Notes under the pieces: model-generated | Seen by the model: only the letters and a program-made list of their open reading frames with translations | Told to the model about the DNA's origin: nothing | The model's database searches: none | Assembly (NCBI GenBank): GCA_902771155.1 | Contig: CACXVS010000031.1 | Location: 1 to 51,422, forward strand | Length of the DNA stretch: 51,422 bases | Reading direction: 5' to 3' | Origin: an uncultured Prevotellaceae bacterium | Lineage (GTDB): Bacteria > Bacteroidota > Bacteroidia > Bacteroidales > Bacteroidaceae | In this document: positions 18,238-26,866 of the stretch, piece by piece | Position numbering within the stretch: the first letter of the stretch is position 1 | Layout: the number at the start of each line of letters is the position of its first letter | Position numbers and translations under genes: made by a program

Positions 18238-19709
18238 CAGGAAGACGTTTATTTCTAAGACCGGCAACCATCTGCAGGCTATTTGTGCCTGCCTTTCTCT
18301 GCTTGACGATTCTTGGTTCGTGTAGTGACTCTAATAGCCCTGAGCCGGAGCCCATACCACAACCAGAGCCAGAACCGGAGCCACAACCAGAGCCGGAGCC
18401 ACAAGATACTATCTATGTGGAGCCGAACAGACATGCAGATGCCACCTATTACATGTTTGCTCCACCTACGCCTGAAGATGGTGATTTTACCGATGATAAA
18501 CTGCAATGGGAATGGGGTAAAACCCAGCGTGCCACTACTCGTGGAGAACTGGCGCGAATCCGTATGGGCAGAACACCTGCCCCCGTACGTCTCATGTTAG
18601 CAGGAGCCCTCGGACTGGAAGTTATCAGTGATGAAGCCACTCCTGCCTTGTCACGCCTGCTGACCCGCTCCTATTGGACAGGTTATCAATCTACTTTTTC
18701 TGCAAAGTCTAAATACCAGCGTCAGCGCCCTTTTGTAGAGTTTGGTGAAACACCCTGGTATGCCGATGACGCACACGACACCTCTGGTTCCTTTACCTCC
18801 GCCACCACAGCTGGAGGATGGGCTGCCACTCTGGCTTTTGCCGAGATGTGGCCACCCTTGCAGAACCCCATTCTTCGCTTAGGTTTCCTCTTTGGCGAAG
18901 ACCGTGTTATCAGCGGCTCCAACTACCAAAGCGATGTTAATGGAGGTTACCTTTGCGGGTCTGCCGCTATGGCATTGGCCCATAACAACGCCGACTTTGA
19001 ACAAGACTTAACAGCTGCTCGTGAAGAATACAAGCGGCTCAAGGGCCTTACTATCGAGTTCGACGACTTCATTGACGTTGACGATCCCATGGGAATAAGC
19101 ATACTCAATCCGCCAGTCTTTACCTACGATTATCGTTTCGAAGGTGACCTGGCACGGTATTATTATGCCAAGAGCCTTCGTCCCTCCATACAAGGAAAGC
19201 AAGCCGTTCAGGATATGAATGCCTACTCTGACAACATGACGAAGATCTTTGGCGAGATACTGCTCATCGAAGCTACAGAGGAGAAGACACCTGGCATCTA
19301 TGCATTGGTGGAAATGATCCGCCCACGTAGTATTGACATGATTAATCAGGTAAAATACACCTATTTCCGTAAACGTCCCTATGTAGAGCTCGAAGATCCG
19401 ACACCTGTTCCCGAGAAAGAATACTGGGCAAGCATGGAGAGCAGTTACCCTTCTGGCCATTCTTGTTTGGCCTGGTCGGTAGCGCTGGCTCTGGCAGAGG
19501 CCATTCCAGAGCGAGGTCAGCAGCTTCTTCGCCGCGGCTTTGAGTTTGGCTATAATCGCCAGATTGTAGGTTTCCATTGGGCCACTGATATTGAGGCAGC
19601 CCGTCTGCTGGCCTGCGGCCTGATTGCCCGTCTTCATGCAGAAGAAGAATTCCGCAATCTCATCCAACAAGCCCGTGCCGACTACCTGAAAGCCATCAGC
19701 GAACAGTAA
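18234..19709 (+). CDS. Second lipoprotein with degenerate plus intact PAP2 modules
   Basis: Start ATG 18234 overlaps the previous stop (ATGA), so the two are translated together. The 491-residue protein has a lipoprotein signal (ILGSC), then a Pro-Glu/Pro-Gln spacer (residues about 34-58) lifting it off the membrane. The N-terminal module has KX6RP (KSKYQRQRP) but TSAT for PSGH and Asn for His (RVISGSNYQSD); the C-terminal module is intact (KYTYFRKRP, PSGH, RQIVGFHWATD). The same substitutions in both paralogues show that the double-module form arose before the gene duplicated. Substrate is unknown; nonspecific acid phosphatase is the nearest family activity. Confidence 0.86.
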   Translation: MTGRRLFLRPATICRLFVPAFLCLTILGSCSDSNSPEPEPIPQPEPEPEPQPEPEPQDTIYVEPNRHADATYYMFAPPTPEDGDFTDDKLQWEWGKTQRATTRGELARIRMGRTPAPVRLMLAGALGLEVISDEATPALSRLLTRSYWTGYQSTFSAKSKYQRQRPFVEFGETPWYADDAHDTSGSFTSATTAGGWAATLAFAEMWPPLQNPILRLGFLFGEDRVISGSNYQSDVNGGYLCGSAAMALAHNNADFEQDLTAAREEYKRLKGLTIEFDDFIDVDDPMGISILNPPVFTYDYRFEGDLARYYYAKSLRPSIQGKQAVQDMNAYSDNMTKIFGEILLIEATEEKTPGIYALVEMIRPRSIDMINQVKYTYFRKRPYVELEDPTPVPEKEYWASMESSYPSGHSCLAWSVALALAEAIPERGQQLLRRGFEFGYNRQIVGFHWATDIEAARLLACGLIARLHAEEEFRNLIQQARADYLKAISEQ

Positions 19710-19718
19710 GATATCATT

Positions 19719-19738
19719 TTATGCAATCGTTTGCATAA
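19719..19738. promoter_or_regulatory. LacI-type operator, copy 2 (before the amylase)
   Basis: TTATGCAATCGTTTGCATAA differs at one base from the perfect palindrome at 9278. Its centre is 62.5 bp before the amylase -7 box at 19791. It starts 10 bp after the stop of the upstream phosphatase gene. Confidence 0.83.
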
Positions 19739-19757
19739 CACAAACTGCACATTTTTA

Positions 19758-19789
19758 GTCGATTGGAGAACAACCAATCGACTTTTTTT
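19758..19789 (+). terminator. Terminator placed between operator and -7 box
   Basis: A 9-bp perfect stem GTCGATTGG / CCAATCGAC with 7-nt loop, followed by seven T. It ends transcripts from the phosphatase pair just before the amylase -7 box at 19791. It occupies the -33 region of that promoter, where no TTTG is present. Confidence 0.85.
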
Positions 19790-19790
19790 G

Positions 19791-19798
19791 TACTTTTG
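19791..19798 (+). promoter_or_regulatory. -7 box of the alpha-amylase gene
   Basis: TACTTTTG followed by CACC. The leader to ATG 19847 is about 45 nt. A start further upstream in the same frame would lie before this promoter and is excluded. Confidence 0.8.
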
Positions 19799-19846
19799 CA
19801 CCAAGAATCACAAATTTTAGTTATTTACTCAAATATAAGGCACGAT

Positions 19847-21889
19847 ATGAAAAGACTATTCTCCTCATTCATTCTCCTCGTTGCAACACTTGCGACTATG
19901 GCGCAGGGCTGGCCTAACGATTACAAAGGTGTGATGTTGCAAGGATTTTACTGGGACTCGTACAAGGACAGTCGTTGGGCGAAACTGGAGACAGAAGCAC
20001 CCTACCTGGCAGGGACTTTCGATTTGGTATGGATACCTCAGAGTGGGAAGGGAGCCTATAACCCCTCCATGGGATACGACCCCCTCTACTGGTTTGAGGA
20101 TTATTATAGTTCCTTCGGATCAAAAGAGCAACTACTGTCTCTTATCAAGACTTTCAAGGATAATGGCATCGGCACCATTGGCGATGTGGTCATCAACCAC
20201 CGAGGCAACCTCTCTACATGGAATGACTTTCCTTCTGAGACGTATAATGGTGAGACTTATGCCCTGACATACAAGGACATCTGCTCCGACGACGAAGCAG
20301 CCAGCAAAGGCTATGACGTGGGACCGAACAAGGACACCGGCGAGAACTGGGACGGCATGAGGGACCTTGACCACAAGAGTGAGAACGTACAAAGATGCGT
20401 GAAAGCCTACCTGAAAATGCTGCTCGATGAATTCGGATATGCCGGATTCAGATACGATATGGTGAAAGGCTATGCCGCTGAATATACAAAGATGTATAAC
20501 GAGGATAGCAAACCTACTTTCTCTGTGGGTGAGTGCTGGGACGGCACACCAACCATACGCCGTTGGATCGATGGTACGGGAAAGACCAGTGCTGCCTTCG
20601 ACTTCCAGTTCCGCTATACCGTCCGCAATGCCATCAATAAGGGCGACTGGAGTTATCTGGGCAAGCAGAACGATGGCAACTGGCCACTCATCAGCAATGA
20701 CTATGAGGGCGGCAGCTACCGCCAGTGGGCTATAACTTTCGTAGAGAACCACGACACAGAGAAGCGCTCCAATGCTGCACAGGATCCCATCAAGAAAGAC
20801 ACCCTCGCTGCTAATGCTTATCTTCTGGCCATGCCAGGCACTCCCTGCATCTTCCTTAAGCACTGGAACGGAGCCTACCAGCTAGAGATCAAGGCCATGG
20901 TGGAAGCACGTAAACTGGCTGGCATCAAAAACACCTCGTCGTACAGCAACTTCAGGAGCAGCAAGGATTATTATGCCAACACCATCGACGACAAACTGAT
21001 GGTGGTGGTAGGCAATGAACAGCAACTGACAGTGGATGCTGCCAAGTGGACAAAGATTCTAGCTGGCTATCACTATGCCTACTACCTAGCCAACACGATG
21101 GAGACAGCCTGGGTGCCCGCACCTTCTGGCACCTACGAACATCTGCTCCTGACACTGATGGCAGCCACTACTGACAACGAGGCTAAGCTCGTCTATACCC
21201 TCGACGGCTCGGAGCCATCGGCTACAAACGGCACACAAGTTGAGAAGGGCTCCCAGCTGGATTTGAATGAATTCGGTAGTTATACGCTGAAAGTGGGTTT
21301 GCTATCAGGTGGGACTGTGAAGGGTATCGTCACCCGCCACTATACTCTCGAAAACACCGATCCTGAGGACTATCCCGTTCCTGAGTTCTGCACCTTCGAA
21401 GAGGGTGAGGTATGTGCCTTCTTCGAGGCCCCGACATGGTGGGAGAAGACCATCTACTGCTGGGCATGGACAAGCTCTCCCGCAGAGAACTTTACATCAA
21501 AGACTGGCACTTGGCCCGGTATCGCCTGTGAAAAGATAGGCACCACCGACGAGGGCAACAGTGTGTGGAAATGGACCTGGGACGGTACCAAAGAGAAAGA
21601 TACGTCGCTCACCCAACCCGAAATGATTATCTTCAGCAGTGAGGGCTCACCCCAGACGGAGGATATGTCATTCGTAAATGGAGGTTACTACACAGACTAC
21701 GGTCTGGTAGGTATGGGCCATTCAGTCCAAACGGCTATTCGCACAGCAAAGACTGAAAGCGATGGATTTGTGAAAGTATATAGTCTGGACGGACGACTGC
21801 TGCGCACAGCCATGAGCAGTCATGAAGCAACGGCAGGACTGCCCAAAGGCATCTACATCGTCAACAAGAAGAAATTAATACTTAAATAA
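19847..21889 (+). CDS. Secreted GH13 alpha-amylase with CBM26-like starch-binding module
   Basis: The 680-residue enzyme has a signal peptide (cleavage near TMAQG). The GH13 barrel (about 25-360) shows region I (GDVVINHR), the nucleophile Asp (GFRYDMVKGY), the acid/base Glu (VGECWDG) and the transition-state Asp (FVENHDTE). Then come a barrel-capping domain, a chitobiase-like segment (LVYTLDGSEPSATNG), a CBM26-like module (about 530-625: FFEAPTWWEKTIYCWAW, TWPGIACEK, IIFSSEG) and a C-terminal VKVYSLDGRLL...KGIYIVNKKKLILK tail of the type IX secretion kind. It hydrolyses alpha-1,4-glucan at or outside the cell surface. Operator and terminator upstream place it in the LacI-type regulon as a single-gene unit. 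Confidence 0.93.
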   Translation: MKRLFSSFILLVATLATMAQGWPNDYKGVMLQGFYWDSYKDSRWAKLETEAPYLAGTFDLVWIPQSGKGAYNPSMGYDPLYWFEDYYSSFGSKEQLLSLIKTFKDNGIGTIGDVVINHRGNLSTWNDFPSETYNGETYALTYKDICSDDEAASKGYDVGPNKDTGENWDGMRDLDHKSENVQRCVKAYLKMLLDEFGYAGFRYDMVKGYAAEYTKMYNEDSKPTFSVGECWDGTPTIRRWIDGTGKTSAAFDFQFRYTVRNAINKGDWSYLGKQNDGNWPLISNDYEGGSYRQWAITFVENHDTEKRSNAAQDPIKKDTLAANAYLLAMPGTPCIFLKHWNGAYQLEIKAMVEARKLAGIKNTSSYSNFRSSKDYYANTIDDKLMVVVGNEQQLTVDAAKWTKILAGYHYAYYLANTMETAWVPAPSGTYEHLLLTLMAATTDNEAKLVYTLDGSEPSATNGTQVEKGSQLDLNEFGSYTLKVGLLSGGTVKGIVTRHYTLENTDPEDYPVPEFCTFEEGEVCAFFEAPTWWEKTIYCWAWTSSPAENFTSKTGTWPGIACEKIGTTDEGNSVWKWTWDGTKEKDTSLTQPEMIIFSSEGSPQTEDMSFVNGGYYTDYGLVGMGHSVQTAIRTAKTESDGFVKVYSLDGRLLRTAMSSHEATAGLPKGIYIVNKKKLILK

Positions 21890-21895
21890 TTATAG

Positions 21896-22672
21896 TTAAT
21901 GATTGGTTAGCAGGGCGCGCACCACAAACCAGCAGTGAAGCATAATGGTTTGCACACGCCCGTAATGACTCTCCATCACGTGATAGCGCTCCCAAAGCGA
22001 CTCACGATGGTGGAGCGTTGTCTGTCCCTCCTCAGTATAGTAGGCCACTACCATGTGCAGATTCTGCAAAGGCACATTTTCCTTTTCTGCCGCCTTCATG
22101 ATCCGGATGCACCAGTCCACATCGGCAGAATAACGGTAGTTCAGGTCGTAGGGCGTGGCAATGGCAAAGTCGGTGCGGGCATAGAAAGCCTGATGACACA
22201 CGAGCATGCCCTGCCGGAACGATTTCCAGGTAAGATGTTCTGGAGGTGAAAGGCGACGGTGGTGCAGGAACCGTCCTTCACCGTCAACGATATCCGTATC
22301 ACCATAGAGCACAGCCGGAAGACAGTCTGCCTCGGAAACCTGCTCAACAATTTTACTGACTGTCTCGGGTGTAGGCAGAAAATCTCCTGCATTAAGAAAA
22401 CATACGTAATCACCGCAAACAGAGCGAAGCCCTTTGTTCATCGCGTCGTAGATACCCTTATCGGGCTCGGAAATCACCTGTACACGATGCCCGCAATCGC
22501 TGGCGTTAGAGCGTTCGATATAGCTGTTGACGAGATCGAGCGTATCATCAGTAGAAGCCCCATCGATAATCAGATGGACGATATCAGGATAATCCTGTGC
22601 CAAGACACTGTCGAGGGTACGCTGAAGCACAGCCGAAGCGTTATAGGTGATGGTAACGTAAGTGATCGTCAT
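21896..22672 (-). CDS. Family 2 glycosyltransferase
   Basis: The 258-residue protein has the GT-A start of family 2 (MTITYVTITYNASAVLQRTL, DSVLAQDYPDIVHLIIDGAS) and EPDKGIYDAMNKGL, CFLNAGD, then ILYGDTDIVDG with a DxD-type metal site. It adds a sugar from a nucleotide donor, probably to a surface glycan precursor. It is 8 bp after the family 4 enzyme gene, in the same operon, and its stop is 6 bp from that of the convergent amylase. No terminator is visible between them. Confidence 0.9.
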   Translation of the reverse strand: MTITYVTITYNASAVLQRTLDSVLAQDYPDIVHLIIDGASTDDTLDLVNSYIERSNASDCGHRVQVISEPDKGIYDAMNKGLRSVCGDYVCFLNAGDFLPTPETVSKIVEQVSEADCLPAVLYGDTDIVDGEGRFLHHRRLSPPEHLTWKSFRQGMLVCHQAFYARTDFAIATPYDLNYRYSADVDWCIRIMKAAEKENVPLQNLHMVVAYYTEEGQTTLHHRESLWERYHVMESHYGRVQTIMLHCWFVVRALLTNH

Positions 22673-22680
22673 ACCTCTGG

Positions 22681-23970
22681 TTACAATTTATAGTGTTTAA
22701 AGGCCAGCGCTTGGTCATATACATCGAGGTATTTCATCGCTACACTCTGCTGAGAATAGTGCTGAACCACCTTTCGGACGGCCTCCCGACTCAACGCCTC
22801 ATAATCAGCCTCAGTAAGAATCCAACGGATGCCCTTTGAGAGATCCTCGGCACTACGGTAATCGGCAACATAGCCATTGCGGCGATGATCAATCTCCTCT
22901 GGGATGCCTCCTACCTTGAATCCAACACAGGGCACACCACAGGCCATCGCCTCCATAATGGTGTTTGGCAGGTTTTCAGAAAGCGAGGGCAACACAAACA
23001 CGTCGGCAGCATTATAGGCATCAACGATGCGCTGCTCGTCGTTGATATAGCCAAGTGGCCAGGCATCTATCGGCAACTGTTCCACCACCTCCTCGGCATG
23101 ACCACCCAGTATGACCACACCCAACTGAGGGATATCCACCAACTGACGACAGGCCTCTATCAGGTAGCTCATGCCTTTGTTCTCGTTGGTGACCCGTTGC
23201 GAGGCGAAGAGGATCAGTTTCTTGTCTTGTGGCAGGCCTAAACGCTGGCGCGCATCTTGTTTATCACCTTTTTTATATATATGGGTATCTATCGGATTAG
23301 GAATGCTTGTTATCTTCTGACCTTTGAGGAGGGCACTCTTCTTGGCCTCCGACTCCAGCCAGCGGCTGCATGCCACGAAGTAGATGTTTTCCTCATTCAG
23401 TATCTGCTGTTTCTTTTGCCAAACACTGGCTGAGAGATCGCGATCAGAGCCCCCGCCAGGCAACAGCCTACAACGACGGCATTGCGTAGTGAACGATCTG
23501 CAGTCGAGTGTCAGATGACAGATGGCGGTGGCTGGCCAGATATCATGCATGGTCCAGATTACCGGTTTACCACTACGTAGTATCTTACGGATGTCGCTGA
23601 GGGAGAGCATCCCCTGATTAATCCAGTGAAGATGAATGACATCAGCCTCCTGAAACTCACGCAGACGGGTGATATCAGAGCCACTATTGGCGATATCGAT
23701 CTCAAAAAGGCGGGTACGTGAGAAATGGAGATGGCAGAAGATGACAAACCGCTCCCACAGGAAATGCCAACGGAGGCGCCAGGAGGGAGGAAGGTCAACA
23801 ACAGTCAGCGAATCCGTCAGTCCGGCTATGGCCCCTACCCGTTGTCTTTCCTTATCGCGCACCAGCATCTTCGCCTTTACGCCGTTGTTATTCAGCGCCT
23901 TCATCAAACGGTTGGCAGCTACCGCAGCACCACCCGTCCGCTCACTTGTATTGACAATCAATACCCTCAT
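22681..23970 (-). CDS. Family 4 glycosyltransferase
   Basis: The 429-residue GT-B enzyme starts MRVLIVNTSERTGGAAVAANR (acceptor domain) and has the donor-site pattern SLSENLPNTIMEAMACGVP with the EX7E motif, then VGGIPEEI. A frame extending to 24051 uses a non-ATG start and would begin before the promoter, so ATG 23970 is used. SCRX(8)C-type cysteines (CRSFTTQCRRCRL) occur mid-protein, a pattern seen in some Bacteroidetes glycan enzymes. It is co-transcribed with the family 2 enzyme. Confidence 0.9.
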   Translation of the reverse strand: MRVLIVNTSERTGGAAVAANRLMKALNNNGVKAKMLVRDKERQRVGAIAGLTDSLTVVDLPPSWRLRWHFLWERFVIFCHLHFSRTRLFEIDIANSGSDITRLREFQEADVIHLHWINQGMLSLSDIRKILRSGKPVIWTMHDIWPATAICHLTLDCRSFTTQCRRCRLLPGGGSDRDLSASVWQKKQQILNEENIYFVACSRWLESEAKKSALLKGQKITSIPNPIDTHIYKKGDKQDARQRLGLPQDKKLILFASQRVTNENKGMSYLIEACRQLVDIPQLGVVILGGHAEEVVEQLPIDAWPLGYINDEQRIVDAYNAADVFVLPSLSENLPNTIMEAMACGVPCVGFKVGGIPEEIDHRRNGYVADYRSAEDLSKGIRWILTEADYEALSREAVRKVVQHYSQQSVAMKYLDVYDQALAFKHYKL

Positions 23971-23984
23971 ACCAATATATGGTG

Positions 23985-24016
23985 CAAAGGTAGTATAAAA
24001 TGAGTGAAACACCAAA
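23985..24016 (-). promoter_or_regulatory. Promoter of the glycosyltransferase pair
   Basis: On the minus strand TTTG (24016-24013), 20 nt, TACCTTTG (23992-23985): a consensus Bacteroidetes promoter. The ATG at 23970 follows 14 nt after the -7 box, so the leader is under 12 nt. Confidence 0.85.
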
Positions 24017-24130
24017 AGAAAACACACATTTTCGAATGTCTGCGTACACAAACAATTGATTTACGTCAAGAATAATGGGATTTTATACACTAATTATACT
24101 AAAAGTATTGCAGGAATGAAAAATTCAAAG

Positions 24131-24380
24131 TAACTTTGCATCGTCAAAAGGTTAATAGATTGTTTTAGGTTAGTAGTAATATTTATAGTTTTAGGTTTTT
24201 AGTTATTGGTAAGAGAAAGTTTTCAACTGTGGGATAACAGGAGGTCGCTGCGAAGCTCCCTTTTAAACTTTCAAATTTTTGGCCCTTGAGGCTGAAAATT
24301 TCTTTTAGAGAAAAGGATTTTTAGTTAAACATAGGCTTTTTGTGATGCTGCTGCTCGAGAGAGTTGCAGCATCATTCTTT
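24131..24380 (+). ncRNA. Possible structured small RNA with its own promoter
   Basis: A -7 box TAACTTTG (24131-24138) leads into a stretch without a credible reading frame but with nested stems: GAAAGTTT (24215-24222) with AAACTTTC (24265-24272), enclosing GGAG/CTCC; AAATTTT (24273-24279) with AAAATTT (24295-24301), enclosing GCC/GGC; and GATGCTGC (24344-24351) with GCAGCATC (24366-24373) followed by T-rich bases, which could end the transcript. Size would be about 235 nt. I do not recognise the family; a 6S-like RNA is one option. Upstream bases 23993-24130 hold only the glycosyltransferase promoter. Confidence 0.45.
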
Positions 24381-24408
24381 TGATACTGTTCTTTTTTTAT
24401 GGAAATCT

Positions 24409-24524
24409 TTTGTTTTGCGCTCGACTTTTCGTAACTTTGCCGATAAAACCTCGGCGAGGTTACTCTGTCTCGGCAAAAAAGAAATAAGTTTCTTTGTTTT
24501 GCGCTCGACTTTTCGTAACTTTGC
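24409..24524 (+). promoter_or_regulatory. Duplicated 32-bp promoter repeat before the barrel protein gene
   Basis: A 32-bp sequence is repeated exactly at 24409-24440 and 24493-24524. Each copy holds TTTG, 19 nt, TAACTTTG, so each is a complete promoter (-7 boxes at 24432-24439 and 24516-24523). The spacer has a small AACCTC/GAGGTT hairpin. The second copy is 19 bp before the ATG at 24543. Confidence 0.75.
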
Positions 24525-24542
24525 ACCCAAATTACGAATATA

Positions 24543-26270
24543 ATGCGAACAAACAGACTTACAGCCTTATTATTAGTGGGACTCATGGCCTGCTATTCAC
24601 TTACGTCAAGTGGCCAGGAGGAAGGATCAATTATCGAGCATGAGGGCAATAAATACACTATCCATGTAGAGCAACTGAATCCCGATTCCGAGATGACGCT
24701 GCTCGACATACTTCACATCTGTCCGGAACTGATGTCGAGTGATGGCAAGACACTCACGGCCAACTATCTGCTGAGTGTGGACGACATTATGCTGAGCGTG
24801 GACTTCACCCCACTGCTTGAAGGTATCAAGGCCTGCGACCTTAAAGAAGTGATCGTGTGCACTTATGGAGCCGTAAACAACGCCATGGATAGCACCCAGG
24901 GCAGCATCGACCTTCAGTTCAAGGAAGGTGAAGGGTTAACGGGCAAAATAGGTCTGAACGGCAGCACCTACGGCAACGGACGGTTGTATGCCGATATGGC
25001 CAGCAGGGGCAAGAACGTGACGGTACGCTCCTTTGTTCAGACGAATCTGCAGTATGGCAACGTTGATGCGAAGTCAGGAAACAACATCACCTCCCGTAAC
25101 GGTGTGGAGAACGCAATGCTCTTTATAGACTGGCAGGCAACAGAGAATGATCTACTGAAACTGAAGCTCTCACAAGGCTATGGAGAGCATAATGACCGTA
25201 CGCATGGTCATGACATGGATGTGGAACTGTTCAAAAGACTACGATGGGGCGAGCTTGTTGCCACCTACGAGCGCACCCTTAATGAGCAGGAAGCCGGCCT
25301 CTATATCGAGACAGGCATGAACTATGAGAATGACTATAGTGAGGGTACGGGAATCAAGACTGCCATACCCTGGTGGATTGTAGAGTTCGGCATCCCCTTC
25401 CTGAACCATGCACTCCAGTTGACCGCTGGCTATGAGGGCGACTACACAAACCAATGGTTCCAAGGTATCAGACGCGAGCAGAACCTCTTTAACGACCTGT
25501 ATGTGCAGCTGGACTATAAGAAGGGACCATGGGTCATCAGCCTTGGCGACCGTCTCAGGCACAATAGTTTCTGGGAGAAACGCTACGATATGGGCGACGG
25601 GAGCCTATGGTCTTACAACCGCATCGACCATGCCTACCATGCCAGCGTGGGATACCGTCAGGGGCGCCACTTCCTGCAGGGTATCTTCAGTCGCACGTTC
25701 TTTAACCCCGTAGCCAGCGACTTCCTGGAATATACTGAAGAGGGTCTTATCCGTTACAATACGAGCTATAAGACCAACCTCGCCTGGCGGTCAGAGGCCC
25801 GTTATACCTATCAAACAGAGTGCCTCGTCGCAACGGGCAGCTTGACACACACTCGACTCACAGACAGGCTGACTCCCAACGAGTCGCTGACGGGACTGGG
25901 AACCTCCGTCACCTGGCATCAGGGTACATTAAGACTGACGGCTGGGGCGAACGTGTACCACAGTCATGTCAGCTATGACAATCCCATCGACAACACGTTC
26001 TTCACCCTGAAACTCGCCCCCACTCTGCTCTTGGGCAACGGTTTCAGACTCTCGTCGGTATTACTCTACAACAGTAAGAGAGGAGACTACGAGCAAGACG
26101 GTCATCTCTACGCTTCAATCAAGATGAACAAGGACTTAGGGAAACACTGTAACGTATATGCCGACTTCCACGACATCGCCGGACAACCGAAAGGAGAAAC
26201 GTATAACCTGATGCAGTCGTTTAATAACCGCGCCCTGACCATAGGCGTGACATTCTATCCGTTCAGGTAA
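24543..26270 (+). CDS. Outer-membrane beta-barrel protein with plug-like N-terminus
   Basis: The 575-residue protein has a signal peptide (cleavage near SSGQ). Residues about 45-115 resemble a small TonB-receptor plug (LLDILHICPELMSSDGKT ... VDDIMLSVDFTPLLEG ... LKEVIVCTYGAVNNAMDS). The rest alternates aromatic-rich strands typical of an outer-membrane barrel and ends in TIGVTFYPFR. At under 600 residues it is short for a TonB-dependent receptor. Substrate unknown. It is convergent with ispF (14 bp between) and driven by the duplicated promoter. Confidence 0.75.
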   Translation: MRTNRLTALLLVGLMACYSLTSSGQEEGSIIEHEGNKYTIHVEQLNPDSEMTLLDILHICPELMSSDGKTLTANYLLSVDDIMLSVDFTPLLEGIKACDLKEVIVCTYGAVNNAMDSTQGSIDLQFKEGEGLTGKIGLNGSTYGNGRLYADMASRGKNVTVRSFVQTNLQYGNVDAKSGNNITSRNGVENAMLFIDWQATENDLLKLKLSQGYGEHNDRTHGHDMDVELFKRLRWGELVATYERTLNEQEAGLYIETGMNYENDYSEGTGIKTAIPWWIVEFGIPFLNHALQLTAGYEGDYTNQWFQGIRREQNLFNDLYVQLDYKKGPWVISLGDRLRHNSFWEKRYDMGDGSLWSYNRIDHAYHASVGYRQGRHFLQGIFSRTFFNPVASDFLEYTEEGLIRYNTSYKTNLAWRSEARYTYQTECLVATGSLTHTRLTDRLTPNESLTGLGTSVTWHQGTLRLTAGANVYHSHVSYDNPIDNTFFTLKLAPTLLLGNGFRLSSVLLYNSKRGDYEQDGHLYASIKMNKDLGKHCNVYADFHDIAGQPKGETYNLMQSFNNRALTIGVTFYPFR

Positions 26271-26284
26271 GGCGATATCGCTGT

Positions 26285-26761
26285 TTATTTTTCTATCAGA
26301 CAGACAGCATAGGCAGAGATGCCCTCCTCACGGCCTGTGAAACCCAGTTTCTCGGTAGTGGTGGCCTTGATGGAGATGTCGTCCTCATCGCAACCGCAGA
26401 TCTGTGCCATACAGGCCTTCATCTCAGGGATGTGAGGGTTCATCTTCGGGCGCTCAGCGCAGATAGTGGCATCGATATTCACCAGATGGTAACCCTTCGT
26501 AGCTATCAGCTCGATGGTCTTCTTCAGAATCACCTTACTGTCCATGCCATCGGTAAACTCTGCCGTATCAGGGAAATGATAGCCGATGTCGCGCATATTG
26601 GCAGCGCCAAGCAGGGCATCGCAGATGGCGTGCAACAGCACGTCGGCATCGCTATGGCCCAGCAATCCTTTACTATGATCGATCTTGATGCCGCCCATCC
26701 AGAGGTCGCGGCCTTCCACTAACTGATGGACATCGTAGCCCATTCCCACACGTATCTTCAT
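26285..26761 (-). CDS. ispF: 2-C-methyl-D-erythritol 2,4-cyclodiphosphate synthase
   Basis: The 158-residue protein makes the cyclic diphosphate in the MEP isoprenoid pathway in the cytoplasm. The family signature is clear: RVGMGYDVHQLVEGRDLWMG with the metal-binding Asp and His, LLGHSDADVLLHAICDALLGA, DIGYHFPDT, and the C-terminal ISIKATTTEKLGFTGREEG. ATG 26761 is chosen because the protein starts two residues before the conserved RVGMGYD; the frame open to 26821 adds no conserved text. It is last in the minus-strand run with porU and porV, preceded by a period-8 repeat tract. Confidence 0.97.
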   Translation of the reverse strand: MKIRVGMGYDVHQLVEGRDLWMGGIKIDHSKGLLGHSDADVLLHAICDALLGAANMRDIGYHFPDTAEFTDGMDSKVILKKTIELIATKGYHLVNIDATICAERPKMNPHIPEMKACMAQICGCDEDDISIKATTTEKLGFTGREEGISAYAVCLIEK

Positions 26762-26821
26762 ATTAACTTCAATCCTTGATGTTTCACATCGAGTCTGCTC
26801 TCGCTTAATCGCAGACTTCAA

Positions 26822-26866
26822 TCCTTCAATTTTTCAATCCTTCAATTCTTCAATTCTTCAATCCTA
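26822..26866 (-). repeat. Period-8 tract (TTGAAGAA type) between porV and ispF
   Basis: In the transcribed direction the tract reads as about five 8-bp units of the form TTGAAGAA/TTGAAGGA/TTGAAAAA. The same kind of tract occurs before tsf and before the second carrier protein, always between two genes of one operon and on the sense strand. Confidence 0.8.

Noticed and set aside
22681..24051. Longer start for the family 4 glycosyltransferase
   Set aside because: It needs a TTG start upstream of a consensus promoter whose -7 box lies between it and ATG 23970.
24305..24586. 93-codon minus-strand frame with a repeated QSYEKSSAKQ
   Set aside because: It is only the reverse reading of the duplicated promoter repeat and the start of the barrel gene.
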